Positions 23,471 through 34,049 of a stretch of DNA of 64,000 nucleotides are shown one piece after another. The notes under the pieces were generated by a model. It worked only from the letters and a program-made list of their open reading frames with translations. It did not search any database and had not been told where the DNA came from. The stretch spans positions 1,116,001 to 1,180,000 of the forward strand of contig NC_057320.1 in NCBI RefSeq assembly GCF_000687475.1. The letters are read 5' to 3'. Source of the DNA: Ustilaginoidea virens (lineage: Eukaryota; Ascomycota; Sordariomycetes; Hypocreales; Clavicipitaceae). The position numbers and the translations under genes are program-made. Every line of letters starts with the position of its first letter. Position 1 is the stretch's first letter.

Positions 23471-24201
23471 ATAATAAAAAAAAAAAAAAAAAAAAACTAA
23501 TCTTTTTCTTTTCTAGTAAAGCAATCTAGTAAGTTTTAGCATTTATTTTTCGTTTTTTAGTAATTCTGGCTTATCCCTATATTTATTAATTCCCATTCCC
23601 CCTACTACCCTCACTTTTATCGGCATTCCCCTACCCCCCTATAAGATTTAGTAGGGGGGCATATAGGGGAAGGGGGGGGACTATAGGATAATAAGGTAGG
23701 AAAGGCGGTAGCAGTATCGGCAGTATAATTAGTAGATATTAACTAAAAAGAGTATAGCTTAGGTACCTATAATAGGGTATAATAAATCTAGAGGGATATA
23801 CTTATAATGCCGGGCCAGTAGTAATAGGACCGGCCTTAGCTTACGGCGCGATTATCGGTATAAGGGCCTAAAGCGAGGCTATTCCGGCATAAGGTAGGGA
23901 TACTAACTAAAGGGAAGCAGATAGAGTATAAGGCATAGGTATAGTAGGGGCGACCTAATATATAAAACTAGTTATTACCTCTACTATAATCCGTATATTT
24001 TATCGTTACTTTACGAGCAGTTATATAATAGGCGTTATAAAGTTGCCGCTAGCCTATCGGGACCTAGTAGCTAAGGCAGAAGGAATAATAGTCGTTATAA
24101 AAGTAGTAGGAGTCGACCTGCCGATATTAGTAGCTAAAGTATATATAGAAAAGGCTGTTATAATATACTCTTATACTATAGCCTATAGTTTATCCTATTA
24201 A

Positions 24202-24420
24202 TATAACGAAGTGGCCCAATTGGGCCTTAAGCGGGTGTCTGCACACATCGCCAGGTAAAAACCTAATCTTCTGTCTGACCGTTAGGCCAGACAAAAGAGT
24301 ACGTATTGTACCAAGTTACCATACTTAGTACAATTGACACCTATATCCCCTTGGCACTATGCTGCGCGCATACTCGAGCTTGCCCTTAGTATGATACGGG
24401 CGTAGCCCGAATCCTTAACA
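24202..24420. repeat. TRIM left LTR (219 bp)
   Basis: It starts tataacgaag and ends ccttaaca. It contains the palindromic core GGCCCAATTGGGCC near its left end. Confidence 0.82.
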
Positions 24421-24527
24421 TAGCTCCCCTCTCCGCAGCCGGCTATATAATACCACGCACCCCCTAGAGGCTAGTAGCATGTCCTCTATAAGCCCAGATA
24501 AGGAGCCCGCTGCACGCACCACATACG

Positions 24528-24538
24528 GGATTCGAACC
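24528..24538 (-). other. tRNA T-arm / Pol III B-box-like sequence in the TRIM
   Basis: On the minus strand GGTTCGAATCC is a perfect B-box, and with its flanks (ACAGG before, CCCGT after) it can form a T-arm stem with one A:C mismatch. The rest of a tRNA cloverleaf is not found around it. It may be a captured tRNA fragment or chance. Confidence 0.45.
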
Positions 24539-24564
24539 TGTGACCTTGGGTAACTTGGTATAAA

Positions 24565-24783
24565 TGTAACGAAGTGGCCCAATTGGGCCCTAAGCGGGTG
24601 TCTGCACACATCGCCAGGTAAAAACCTAATCTTCTGTCTGACCGTTAGGCCAGACAAAAGAGTACGTATTGTACCAAGTTACCATACTTGGTACAATTGA
24701 CACCTATATCCCCTTGGCACTATGCTGCGCGCATACTCGAGCTTGCTCTTAGCATGATACGGGCGTAGCCCGAATCCTTGACA
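24565..24783. repeat. TRIM right LTR (219 bp)
   Basis: The better preserved copy (TGTAACGAAG...CCTTGACA). It contains an 11-bp perfect inverted repeat, ATTGTACCAAG at 24668-24678 and CTTGGTACAAT at 24687-24697, with an 8-base loop. Confidence 0.82.
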
Positions 24784-26238
24784 ATTAACGATATAGTATA
24801 TTAAACTTAGGGCGAAGACAGGCCTTTCGGCTTAGGATATCTCCTACCTTTAGATGGGCGGCTTCCTTAATGCTTTATTTCTTTTGCATTATACGGATAA
24901 TATACTTTATCACCTACTATAATTAAGGATTTATCGATATTATATATTTATACTAAATGCACGTCTTATATTTCTAATAGTATTAAATATAAGCCTAAGA
25001 GCGATTAGCCTATATATAGATAATATATTCTCCGGTATCTATAGTATACTACGTATAGGCGATATAAGTATACTCGACCTCTTTAATATTATTAGCATTT
25101 AATCCCTTAGAATCCCTTTAGATAAAAAACTCTCCTATAGTGCGTTTCTTTTATAACTGCTAATATAACGATCTAGTAATAGGCAAAGGCGGTATTTTCC
25201 TAGTATATAAAGGTATTTAAGGCGTAATAACTAATAAGAAGGGAGCTAAAGGTGCTCCCAATAGGGTCTTTAGGGTAATAGCTATTAAAAAAGAAGCCTT
25301 TATTAGTATTACCCCTATCGATAATAGCATATAGGGAGGCGATAATAGGACTCCTATATAAGAGGGGGCGGGAAGACCTTAAGGACGCGAGGGGGACGAT
25401 AGGGCCCCTATATTAGGCAATAGGGACTTTGCCGAACTCTTATTATTATTAGAAATAATAATAAGCTTAGAGCTAAGGGGGGAAATATACGATTATCCTG
25501 AGGAAGGTATAGACTATAGCGGCTATAATAGCGTTTCTAGCTAGGAACCTCCTCTGCGCCTAGTACTTTTAGGGTCTTTAGTAGATATTTAGGATAGACC
25601 TAATAGGGTTATAAGAGAGTCTTAGCCGATAGGCGTACTCCTATCTATTAATCCTCTAGACAATATAGCGATAAATCTAATATAATAGTAAATAAGGGGG
25701 GACCTAGATACCTATTAGTATTAGACGATTTACCATACGGATCTAATATAAACGAGCTAGGAACTTTCAATAGTATAACTCTATTAATAGGGATGATCCT
25801 TATAATAGTAATAAGGCCGTAGACTTACTATTAGGAATAATAGCCTTAATAACGGTAGGCATAGGGATAGAAAGAGGGAGAAAGAAGTATAAAAGAGAAG
25901 TAGATAAAGGAAGAAGCCTTAATGCAGATAGATTCCTAACTAATAGCTAGTAATAAAATTTTTCTGCTTTGCGATAGCTGCAATATAATTCCTTCCAGCT
26001 AATAGCATTACAACCGGCTTCGATAAGATTCTATTATATCTGCCTAAAGCATACCAACTCTAGCCCCTACTATATTTATATCGGTTATATATTGGCATAT
26101 CTATACGCCCGATTAATATCCTATATATCTAATTAAGGTTATTTTAGAGGGCTATAAGAGGTTTTAATTAGGGGGCGATATATAAAAGGGATGACTTTAG
26201 ATAATATTCTTCCGATTCTAAGGTAGAGGAGGGGGGTA

Positions 26239-26482
26239 TATTACGGGCTCGGGCTACGCCTGCGCTATAATATGGCTAGGACTCGGGCTGTGCCTATATC
26301 TAGCCTAAGAAGGGCAATAGACGGAGTTACAGGACTATACTAAGAATCTAATATATATTACAATTGGGATATAAATAGACTAGATAGAAGGTTCCTATTT
26401 GGATCCTTCTTCTTCCTCTTTAGTCTATTTAATATATATTATCGACGCCTATTTGCAGCCGCCCTAGGGTCAGTCCTTTACA
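26239..26482 (+). repeat. Gypsy-1 3' LTR (244 bp)
   Basis: It begins tattacgggc after a G-rich purine tract and ends cctttaca, followed by the TSD gttac at 26483-26487. Confidence 0.88.
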
Positions 26483-26487
26483 GTTAC

Positions 26488-26597
26488 CCTTTTTAAAAAT
26501 AGTAATAAATTATTATATAATTATAGCTTCTAAGACTTTTTTTATTAAGTTAAAAAGTAATATTAGCCTTTAGCCTCTTACTTTAGAATACTCTTTT
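26488..26597 (-). mobile_element. LINE-2 fragment (ORF2, RT region)
   Basis: In reverse complement this matches LINE-1 at about 56450-56560, including TTAGAAGCTATAATTATA. It joins the left LINE-2 piece once Gypsy-1 is removed. Copia-3 cuts it at 26597. Confidence 0.72.
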
Positions 26598-26938
26598 TGT
26601 CGGAATCGCTGTCGCAAGGTGCCCAATTGGGCACATTGCGACGGATGTGCCGCGTATACCTGTTGCGCACGATGTGGCCACTTTTGCCCCTTTTGCCCCT
26701 GGGCCCCTGAGCCCGGTAGGGCATGCGGGCAGCCCGGCCCGACCGCGCCGATGCACGTGACTATAGCACGCATAAAAAGGCCATATCGTATAATTACTCT
26801 TTTGCTTCCTTTCTTTCCTCTTAGTTAGTCAGTCATAATCAAAGAAGTAATTATACCTTTGACCGGTGACCTTACGGTACTTGATACCACGCGCGCAACC
26901 CTACGTACAACTGGGTACCCCTTGATGTGACACCAATA
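26598..26938 (+). repeat. Copia-3 5' LTR (341 bp)
   Basis: It begins TGTCGGAATC and ends ACACCAATA (ACA mutated to ATA). GC-rich in its first half; includes a 32-base interrupted palindrome at 26611-26642. Confidence 0.9.
26611..26642. repeat. Palindrome in the Copia-3 LTR
   Basis: GTCGCAA and TTGCGAC arms flank a perfect 16-base palindrome GTGCCCAATTGGGCAC (26619-26634). The centre GCCCAATTGGGC also occurs in the LTRs of the TRIM-like element. Confidence 0.7.
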
Positions 26939-27480
26939 CTGATCAGTGAAGTTGAAGTTCACTTTATAGATTAGCTAGGATAATAAGAAGAGGCGATTTA
27001 AAAAGATCGTGCTAATAAGGAACGTGATTTAGCCTAATTCAGTCGAAACGGCTTATATGTTACGGACTAAGGGATAAATTGATTGTGTCTAACCTTCCCT
27101 ACTCGTTTATCACGAGGAACAATCGCTAATATCACACTGATTGATTGTGTTAGTTAGTAACGATCGCTGAATATTACGATATCTTTAGTTGTGCCGGGAA
27201 TTACGGAACGCTAAATCTATCGTGATACCATTAGTAGGCATAAACGCAGGTTCTTACGCAAGCGACTTAGAGCCTTATAACGGTAAAGGACCTATTTACC
27301 GATATATAGTCAAATAAGCAATCGGAATGCCTATAATATCCTGCCTGATAATTGCTTCCTTCTTCCTTCCTTCCTTTATCAATTTACTACCTTTCTTTAT
27401 TAATTACTTCTCTTTTTTAATTACTTTCTTTTAATACCTATGCTAAATGCTCCCTATCTCTCTGCCTTTTCTACCTTATC
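26939..27480 (+). other. Copia-3 untranslated leader
   Basis: About 540 bases between LTR and gag without a supportable gene. Two TTGATTGTGT units occur at about 27068-27150. A pyrimidine-rich stretch (about 27345-27480) precedes the gag frame. The start codon is unclear and probably RIP-altered. Confidence 0.5.
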
Positions 27481-28025
27481 CTTACCTCTATTAATATCAC
27501 AATAGAGGCACTATTACCGGAAAAGCTTAACCCTTTCGCTAAGATTATTATAAAAGACTGGATCGATTCGATAGACTAAGTTAACCCTATAAATGCTACG
27601 GACGAATAGTTATACAATTGTATCGCCTACCTTATCAATAGTTATATAATAGGCGATGAGAAGGATGATGATCTATGGGAATAATTCCGTAAGGATTATA
27701 ATGAGTGGATTGAGGAACTATTTAGTTGTATTAACAAACGGCTCCTATAGGAATTCCGAATAACCCTATAGGAACATAGGGTGTATATTAGAAGCATAGG
27801 ATTATCAATAATTAGGACCCTTCTCCACTACATACAATAAGAGTATATGCCTGAATAGCCTTAAGAAGAAATAGACCTCCAACTTGCACGTAAGACCTTT
27901 ATATCCTGGTTAAACCTAGATAGGGAACAATTAGTCCCTACTGCTTATACCGAATGGGAGATGCAAATAAATTAAGATGCCCCCTCTATTATAAGCTCGA
28001 GGAATTCACTCTTTACTATAATTGT

Positions 28026-28115
28026 TCGAATACCCTTACGGATACCATTACGAATACCCTCGCGATTGCCATTACAAATACCCTCGCGATTACCTTCGCG
28101 AAGACCTTTATAAGC
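28026..28115 (+). repeat. Arg-Pro repeat in Copia-3 gag
   Basis: Imperfect 9-18-base units around ATACCCTCGCGATTACC code for serial R-I-P and R-L-P triplets. It is in frame with gag and gives a basic, possibly RNA-binding, linker. Confidence 0.6.
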
Positions 28116-31100
28116 CCCTTCGACCCCTAGGGACTTTGCAACACTAATGGCATAATAACCCCTTATCCCTCTATCTACATTAAAGAAAGCCCCTATTCCT
28201 ACTAATACCGAAGAAGAAAGGGGCCGGCCGCTACAATAGAAAGGGAAAGCGCTTATTTATAGGCCGCTATTTGAGATAGGGGAAAGCTCCCAATAATAAT
28301 AATAGCACATAATAGACGATGACTATAGCCCGACCGACCAAATACTTCATCCTAAGGGTTATACCCCTAGCTGAGCTAGCTAAGGCGGCTATCCTAATGC
28401 CCCTCGGAATTATAGTATGCCTATAAGGACTAGAGGCCAGGTTATAGGCCCCGATAATGTGCTTTAATCAATAGAGAGCGCCGATGGTAATACCCTCGAA
28501 GTTGCTGGCAATACCCTCCAAGCCATTAATATTAATATTCCCCGATATACCGCTACTAGCGGCACCGGGCAAGCCCCTAATATTGATAAAACAGCTGCTC
28601 TTGATGCTAGATATCACGAATCATGGTATTGCAGCCATAACCTATAGGCCTAGATGCCTTAACCATAGGCTCAAATGCCTTAACCACCGGCCCTAATGCC
28701 TCACCCGATAATGCCAAAGATAGGCATAGCAATGGACCCCTCCCGGCACTATCGGCCTACCTAGGCCGATGAATGGACTATCTTAACGGGAGGACCGGTA
28801 AACCTAGACCGACCTAGGTTATAGGATAACCTAGCTAGAGATCCCGCCAGCCTACCGTAAGGCTACCGATAAGCCGTTCTAGAATACCCTTTAGAATACC
28901 ACTAAGAAGATCATACCCAAAGAGCCTATATAGAGGCCGGGTTTGATAATGTTTCGAAGAAGATATCTGACCTCTTACGCAGCTATCGTATAGAAGATAG
29001 ATATAGCGGCAAAATGGATGACTTCCTTATACCAAAGGTAGTATCCTTTAAGAGTAAGTGCTGCCTTCTAGGATTGCCCGATTATACACTTATAAGAGCC
29101 TTTTAAATTATACTAATCGGCGATACTAAGATGTATTACTTTAACAATATCGAACGCATTTGTGATACCCTCACTTTTGACGATATAGTCTGTAAAATTA
29201 AGAGCTATTTCAAGAATAAGAGTATAGAGTAATTCTATTTGCACTATTAGAATAGAATAACGCTCTAATTAACTATCGCGAAATATCCCGATAAGTCAAA
29301 GCTAGAATGCCTTAATATCCTACTAGAGGAACTTTAGCGCCTATATTGTGGTCTTTTTCCCCCCTTTATAGCTGATATAGAGCTTTATCGGTAAGTGCTT
29401 AATGCTGTAAGGGATACCCCTAAGTGTAGCTAGGCCTTGTATCGTTATGCCCCTATATTCGAAGGCCTTGCCGCTAACCTATGGCGATCCCTTTCTATCT
29501 ACAAGACTACCTATATAACTTAATAGTATTATTTCCTTTAATAGCAGCCCTAATAATATTAGGATGTCGAAGATATTAATGGTAATATAGCGTTATTCAT
29601 AGATCGTAGATACGGCTAATCTCATAATCGGTATTAACGCCCCTAACGATATAGACCCCCTTAACGGCAATAATAGAATCGCGCCTTTCTAGCTAGGCCT
29701 TATTAAAGAAGATGCTTCGTTTGCAATAAATCAGGATATTAATTATCCAACCATACTGATAAAGAGTAATAAGAATTAAAGGCACGATGGCTAAAGAACC
29801 GTTCTAATTATACCGCCCCTAATAATAAGAAATTCCGTATTTTCCTATAGGAATACGAAGGGACTGCCGACTAAGCCTTTAAAGATGCCGATTTTGATAA
29901 TATCGTTAAAGATGTTAAAGTCATAATGGCAGGGGTTATATATTAGGATATAGAGGACGCTATCGCACTATAATTTATAGCCACTTAGTATTTCTTAGCC
30001 CCTATATAAATAGAACCGTCACCTTCTTTATCTATCGAGACGTTATAAGCCCTATAGAATAAATCATGCCGATATGCCTTCCTATAGATTGACCCCTTCC
30101 GAATGCCCTTACTACCACTGGACTATAATTCTGCCTTTCTAGAAGAAGAACGCTATAGTGATTATACCTTCTGCGGAATCCTACTAGATATCGGCGCCTC
30201 CGGCCTATTAATAGTAGGCCTAGGTTAAGTAAAGGCCCTGATGCGATTGATGAAGACCCTAACTATTAAGACAACTGATAAGAAGCATATAGTGAATTTC
30301 GGAGCAGGTTTTGCTATATCTTCTGGTATATTGAATGTCCCGATAATATTCGGTAATATCCCTTTCTATATTCTTAATAGCAGCACCCCCTTTCTCTATT
30401 CTATTACAGATATAGATAGGATGGGCGTAAAGCTAGATAATATTAATAACTTGCTTATTAAAGGGGATATTAAGGTTCCAATTATCAGGAAATGGGGATA
30501 CCTATAGTGGACTTTTAATGCCATAGATACTGCAGCCTTCTATCTATCGTTATAGGAAATCCATTAGCTATATCATCGATTCGGGCACCCCTCTATTAAT
30601 AGGCTCTCTAAATTGCTTTAATAGGCTGGTTATGATGATATTAACCGTAATATTATCGAGAGCATCACCTATATATACTATTAATACCAGATGAACGTAA
30701 AGGCACCCAGCCGATTTAAATTCACACTTAAAGATAATAATACCAGCTAATTTAACTACGAAATAATCGTTAATATCCTTTATATTGATAATCGGCCGGT
30801 ATTGCACGTTATAGATACCGCGATAAGCTTCTAGGCAGCTAGATTTCTTGATCTATAAAGGCAGAAGGCCTACGATATTTGGAATACCCTTAAGGAATGC
30901 TGGATTGATACCTACCTTAGCCTACCGGATTGGATAGTCTACGATGCTAGACCAAACTTTACTTCCGCCGAATTCCGTTATAATGCCCGGCTTCTATCTA
31001 TTAATGTGGATAAAATTCCTATAGAAGCCTATAATAGCATTGGCAAAGTCGAAAGATATTACGCCCCGTTACGCCAAGCCTATACTATTATTGACAACGA

Positions 31101-32934
31101 AGTAGGCGACTAAATAACAAAAGAACAGAAACTACAGCTAGCTATTAAAGCCGTCAATAATTCTACTAGGCCTAACGGCCTCGTACTTATATTACTAGTC
31201 TTTGGAGCGTATCCCTGACTTACAGATGACTTACCCCCTAGCCTATTAGTATCATAATATGCCTTAATATTACGAAAGGCTACTAATGAAGCTAGGAAAT
31301 GCCTCGCTAAGCGATAGGTTCGCAATGCTTTTGCCTAATGGAACGGCCTAAATACGTGGCCTATCTACCGACTACCCCTATAGTCTGACGTATAGGTATG
31401 GAGAGAAAAGGGTAGATAGTATAGACTGTATTAGCTAATCAGCCTCGATGGTGAGACCTATATCGTATAGATGCCATATAGCCCGGTTAAGTTCTGGTTA
31501 ACGGTCGTTAAGCCTTATAATTACGACCTTAATAGCGATCCCGCTGCCGATAATCCTAAAGATATTATCTATACCGAAGGACCGGCCCGCCCCGGCAGAC
31601 TAAAGGTCAGGATACCGGCTGCAGCCCTACCGTTAATACGTATAATATCCGATATTATAATCAATAAGGACTAAGAAGAGGCTCTTATTAATACTATCGC
31701 TTCTAATACCGTTATTAACGCCTTTTTTTTGACCGCTAAAGAGTAAGCCGACCTACAGCTTGCTAGCTAATTATACCGGGAAGGTAAGATTATAACCCTT
31801 AGAGACCCTTTTAAGTAGTCAGACTATATAGAGATTAAAGCATTATAGGCCTATAATGTATTTAGATTTGTTACCTTTAATATCAGTCAATATAGAGCCC
31901 AACGCCTATTTAACTTATATATAGTACGGGAAATTAAAGGTAAAGGCACGGATATACTATATAAGAAATCACGACTCGTTATATAAGGTTATAGTGATGA
32001 TGAAAAGCAATTGATATTGACTTAGTCCCCTATAATCTAATGGGCTAGTTAACGGCTACTTATATTATTGGCCCTATCACTATAACGCTTTTATGGCCTA
32101 TTCCTTTGGATATAGGATATCACGCAGGCCTATATGTAGTTATTAACTACCCTCAATCGGTCGATTATTGCTAAGCTACCTAAGCAAATAGCCCACTAAT
32201 ACCCTGATAATACTATTATGGAAGTGGTGAAGCTACTATACGGAATAGCTAAGGCAGGCACCTACTAGTGGGCGATATACTTCCGGCACTATCGTGAGAA
32301 GTTGGGCATAACTATATCAACCTATGACCCCTGTTTGCTGATATCCGCCGGTAATAACGATACTAACCGTACTGGTAATACTAACTATACTAACGTTCCT
32401 GACCGCGATACTACTATATGCTTTGGTATCGTGGGTATGCAGACTAACGATACCCTCGGACTTAATGACGATGCCTTCTTCTAATAGGAGGAATTAGAGC
32501 TTACTAAGGTAGGTTTTAATGCTAAGCCTAAGACGAAGCTATTACTAACCGTGCCCCTAATATTCAACGGGTGTATACTGACGGCTAATGCTAATAGTAT
32601 AATATTACGCTAGAAAGGTTAAAGTAAGAAGATTGCGATTATCGATAAGAATGCGCCCATAGCCTAGCGTAATTATGTCGAATAACGCGCTCGCGGTGCT
32701 TATATAGCTATAGTTTGCCAGCCTGAGGCGTCTTTCGACCTGTCCGTCGCGGCATAATATTAATAGCCTAACCCTGAGGATATCGCGAGGTTGAATAAGC
32801 GCCTTTAATGGCAGCGCGATAACCAGGATCGTGGCTTACAGTACATCAATTTGGCCCTTACTACAGCTAAGATCTTTATATTTGTTGACGGATCCTTTGC
32901 TAATAATAAAGATTTAAGCTCCTAGATTGGTTAC

Positions 32935-33393
32935 ATGATTATACTAGGGAATGAGGCAGATACTACGGATAATGCCTTCCAGCTAACCGGTAATATCATT
33001 ACTTATAGCTCTATAAAGAGCAAGCGGGTAATATGTAGTGTACTCGCTTTGGAGCTGTATAGTATAGTGCAAGGGGTCGATATCGTATACGCGATAGGCA
33101 CGACCCTCAATATGATTACTAGTAGGCTGGGATTGCCGAAGATCCCCATGGTTGTATGTATGGATTCGTTTTCGCTGTACGAATGCCTTGTTAAGCTAGG
33201 TACTACTAAGGAAAAGAGGCTCATAATAGATATTATGGCCCTACGACAGTTATACGAGTGCTGGGAGATTTATGAGATCTATTGGATTAATGGGAATAAT
33301 AATCTCGCTGATGTAATGACTAAGGGAACGCCTAATAAAGCCCTTGAGACCTTTATCGACCGAAATCAGGCTGTTATATGTGTAGAAGGGTAG
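32935..33393 (+). CDS. Copia-3 RNase H segment, uninterrupted (partial)
   Basis: A 152-codon open stretch at the end of gag-pol. Just upstream, FVDGSFANN supplies the first catalytic Asp; within the stretch SVLALELYS has the Glu, VCMDSFSLYE the next Asp and NLADVMTKGTPN the last, so the DEDD set of the Ty1/Copia RNase H is complete. It has no start of its own. Confidence 0.65.
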   Translation: MIILGNEADTTDNAFQLTGNIITYSSIKSKRVICSVLALELYSIVQGVDIVYAIGTTLNMITSRLGLPKIPMVVCMDSFSLYECLVKLGTTKEKRLIIDIMALRQLYECWEIYEIYWINGNNNLADVMTKGTPNKALETFIDRNQAVICVEG

Positions 33394-33417
33394 GTAAAGA
33401 GGCCGGTCAATATCTAA

Positions 33418-33703
33418 CTGCGTTTGGAAGGTATTAGTGATATCATGTGTGGTAAGTGTGTGGATTTTCCTATATTCAATGTTGTGTTTAATACGGCCGT
33501 TTTTCCTATATTTACTGCTGCCCCTTTTCTGCGATATTCAATATACCGGCTATACGGTATGAGCCTGTATAAGCCGGCCGCGCGGCGCGATAGCGTTATC
33601 GGCGGCACAACCTGCCGAGACCGCGCCGCACTTTTCTTTCTATATGTGCGCCTTACATCCTAGCGATTCCGATGTTTGCTTCTATAAAAAGAGAAGCTGC
33701 CAG
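33418..33703 (+). other. Copia-3 3' untranslated region
   Basis: Non-coding by my reading, GC-rich around 33560-33640. Overlapping short frames on both strands show no motif. A purine-rich AAAAAGAGAAGC lies about 10 bases before the 3' LTR. Confidence 0.5.
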
Positions 33704-34044
33704 TATCGGAATCGCTATCGCAAGGTGCCCAATTGGGCATATTGCGACGGATGTGCCGCGTACACCCGTTGCGCACGATGTGGCCACTTTTGCCCCTTTT
33801 GCCCCTGGGCCCCTGAGCCCGGTAGGGCACGCGGGCAGCCCGGCCCGACCGCGCCGATGCACGTGACTACAGCACGCACAAAAAGGCCATATCGTGTAAT
33901 TACTCTTTTGCTTCCTTTCTTTCCTCTTAGTTAGTCAGTTATAATCAAAGAAGTAATCATACCTTTGACCGGTGACCTCACGGTACTTGATACCACGCGC
34001 GCAACCCTACGTACAACTGGGTACCCCTTGATGTGACACCAACA
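33704..34044 (+). repeat. Copia-3 3' LTR (341 bp)
   Basis: It begins TATCGGAATC (TG to TA) and ends ACACCAACA, followed by the TSD ctttt. Confidence 0.9.
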
Positions 34045-34049
34045 CTTTT

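Larger units (their letters stand above)
24202..24783. mobile_element. TRIM-like miniature LTR retrotransposon inside Gypsy-1
   Basis: Two direct 219-bp LTRs (24202-24420 and 24565-24783) flank an internal part of only 144 bp without coding capacity. The TSD attaa is at 24197-24201 and 24784-24788. The ends are TGTAACGAAG and CCTTGACA (RIP-altered in the left copy). Gypsy-2 at about 36240-36260 shows the empty site. Polarity is unresolved: TAGCTCCCCTCTCC after the left LTR could be a mutated TGG primer site, or on the other strand a purine tract. It must have moved using another element's enzymes. Confidence 0.82.
23586..25776 (-). pseudogene. Antisense ORF of Gypsy-1 (unknown protein, ORF-X)
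   Basis: On the strand opposite gag-pol a frame runs from ATA (ATG in Gypsy-3) at 25776 to a double TAA at about 23588-23583. Subtracting the TRIM-like insertion with its TSD leaves 1604 bp, against 1605 bp in Gypsy-3. The central part has blocks such as YTIDTGEYI and HLKVGDILSRKA, shared with Gypsy-2 and Gypsy-3 apart from RIP-type changes. The C-terminal part is Pro-rich. Stops sit at codons where the other copies keep Gln, Trp or Arg. I do not recognise the family. Confidence 0.6.
23476..26238 (+). other. Gypsy-1 region between pol and 3' LTR
   Basis: It starts with a poly-A run next to the Copia-2 insertion and ends with the purine tract GTAGAGGAGGGGGG just before the LTR. It carries no continuation of pol on the plus strand. 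Its main content is a long reading frame on the opposite strand (23586-25776) interrupted by the TRIM-like element. About 460 bases between that frame's start and the LTR hold a purine-rich tract (about 25868-25916), which is pyrimidine-rich on the coding strand. Confidence 0.6.
3380..26482 (+). mobile_element. Gypsy-1, chromovirus-type Ty3/Gypsy LTR retrotransposon, interrupted three times
   Basis: Two 244-bp LTRs (3380-3623 and 26239-26482) flank gag, pol with integrase and chromodomain, and a long 3' region. A 5-bp TSD gttac is present at 3375-3379 and 26483-26487. The body is split by Copia-1 (7937-15528), Copia-2 (16205-23470) and a TRIM-like element (24202-24783), each with its own TSD, so the element itself is about 7.6 kb, the size of the uninterrupted Gypsy-2. 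It is strongly RIP-mutated. It sits inside LINE-2, whose sequence continues on both sides. Confidence 0.88.
27490..33417 (+). pseudogene. gag-pol: Copia-3 gag-pol polyprotein
   Basis: One frame carries all domains, broken by TAG/TAA. Gag runs to about 29760, with Arg-Pro-rich repeats at about 28026-28115. A zinc knuckle follows (about 29711-29755): CFVCNKSG then Y (from C), LSN and H, a C-x2-C-x4-C-x4-H pattern. The protease has DIGASG at about 30190. The integrase keeps a pre-integrase His pair (YHRFGH), Asp 30814, Asp 30943 and Glu 31051, the last two 35 residues apart. The RT box reads TNDT at 32443-32454 in place of TDDT. RNase H ends the frame. TAG at 33391 may be a mutated Trp, with TAA at 33415 the true end. 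Confidence 0.85.
26598..34044 (+). mobile_element. Copia-3, Ty1/Copia LTR retrotransposon inside LINE-2
   Basis: LTRs of 341 bp (26598-26938 and 33704-34044) bound it, with the TSD ctttt at 26593-26597 and 34045-34049. It is a third Copia family, unrelated in LTR sequence to the other two. It lacks their initiator-Met primer site: CTGATCAGTGAAG follows the LTR and I cannot assign a tRNA. Gag-pol is in a single frame. RIP stops are present, but long codon runs survive. A solo LTR of the same family is at 44790-45122. Confidence 0.9.

Noticed and set aside
24480..24565. Possible tRNA gene on the minus strand
   Set aside because: Only a T-arm is found; no A-box, anticodon arm or matching acceptor strand can be placed.
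26619..26828. Cys-rich ORFs on both strands, repeated at 33644-33934 and 44888
   Set aside because: They sit in Copia-3 LTRs; the Cys-rich look comes from TGCCC/TTTTGCCCC runs and the palindrome, and no start context or zinc pattern is consistent between copies.
27490..33417. Possible host gene or viral remnant
   Set aside because: LTRs, TSD and the order of domains show a Copia retrotransposon; nothing envelope-like is present.
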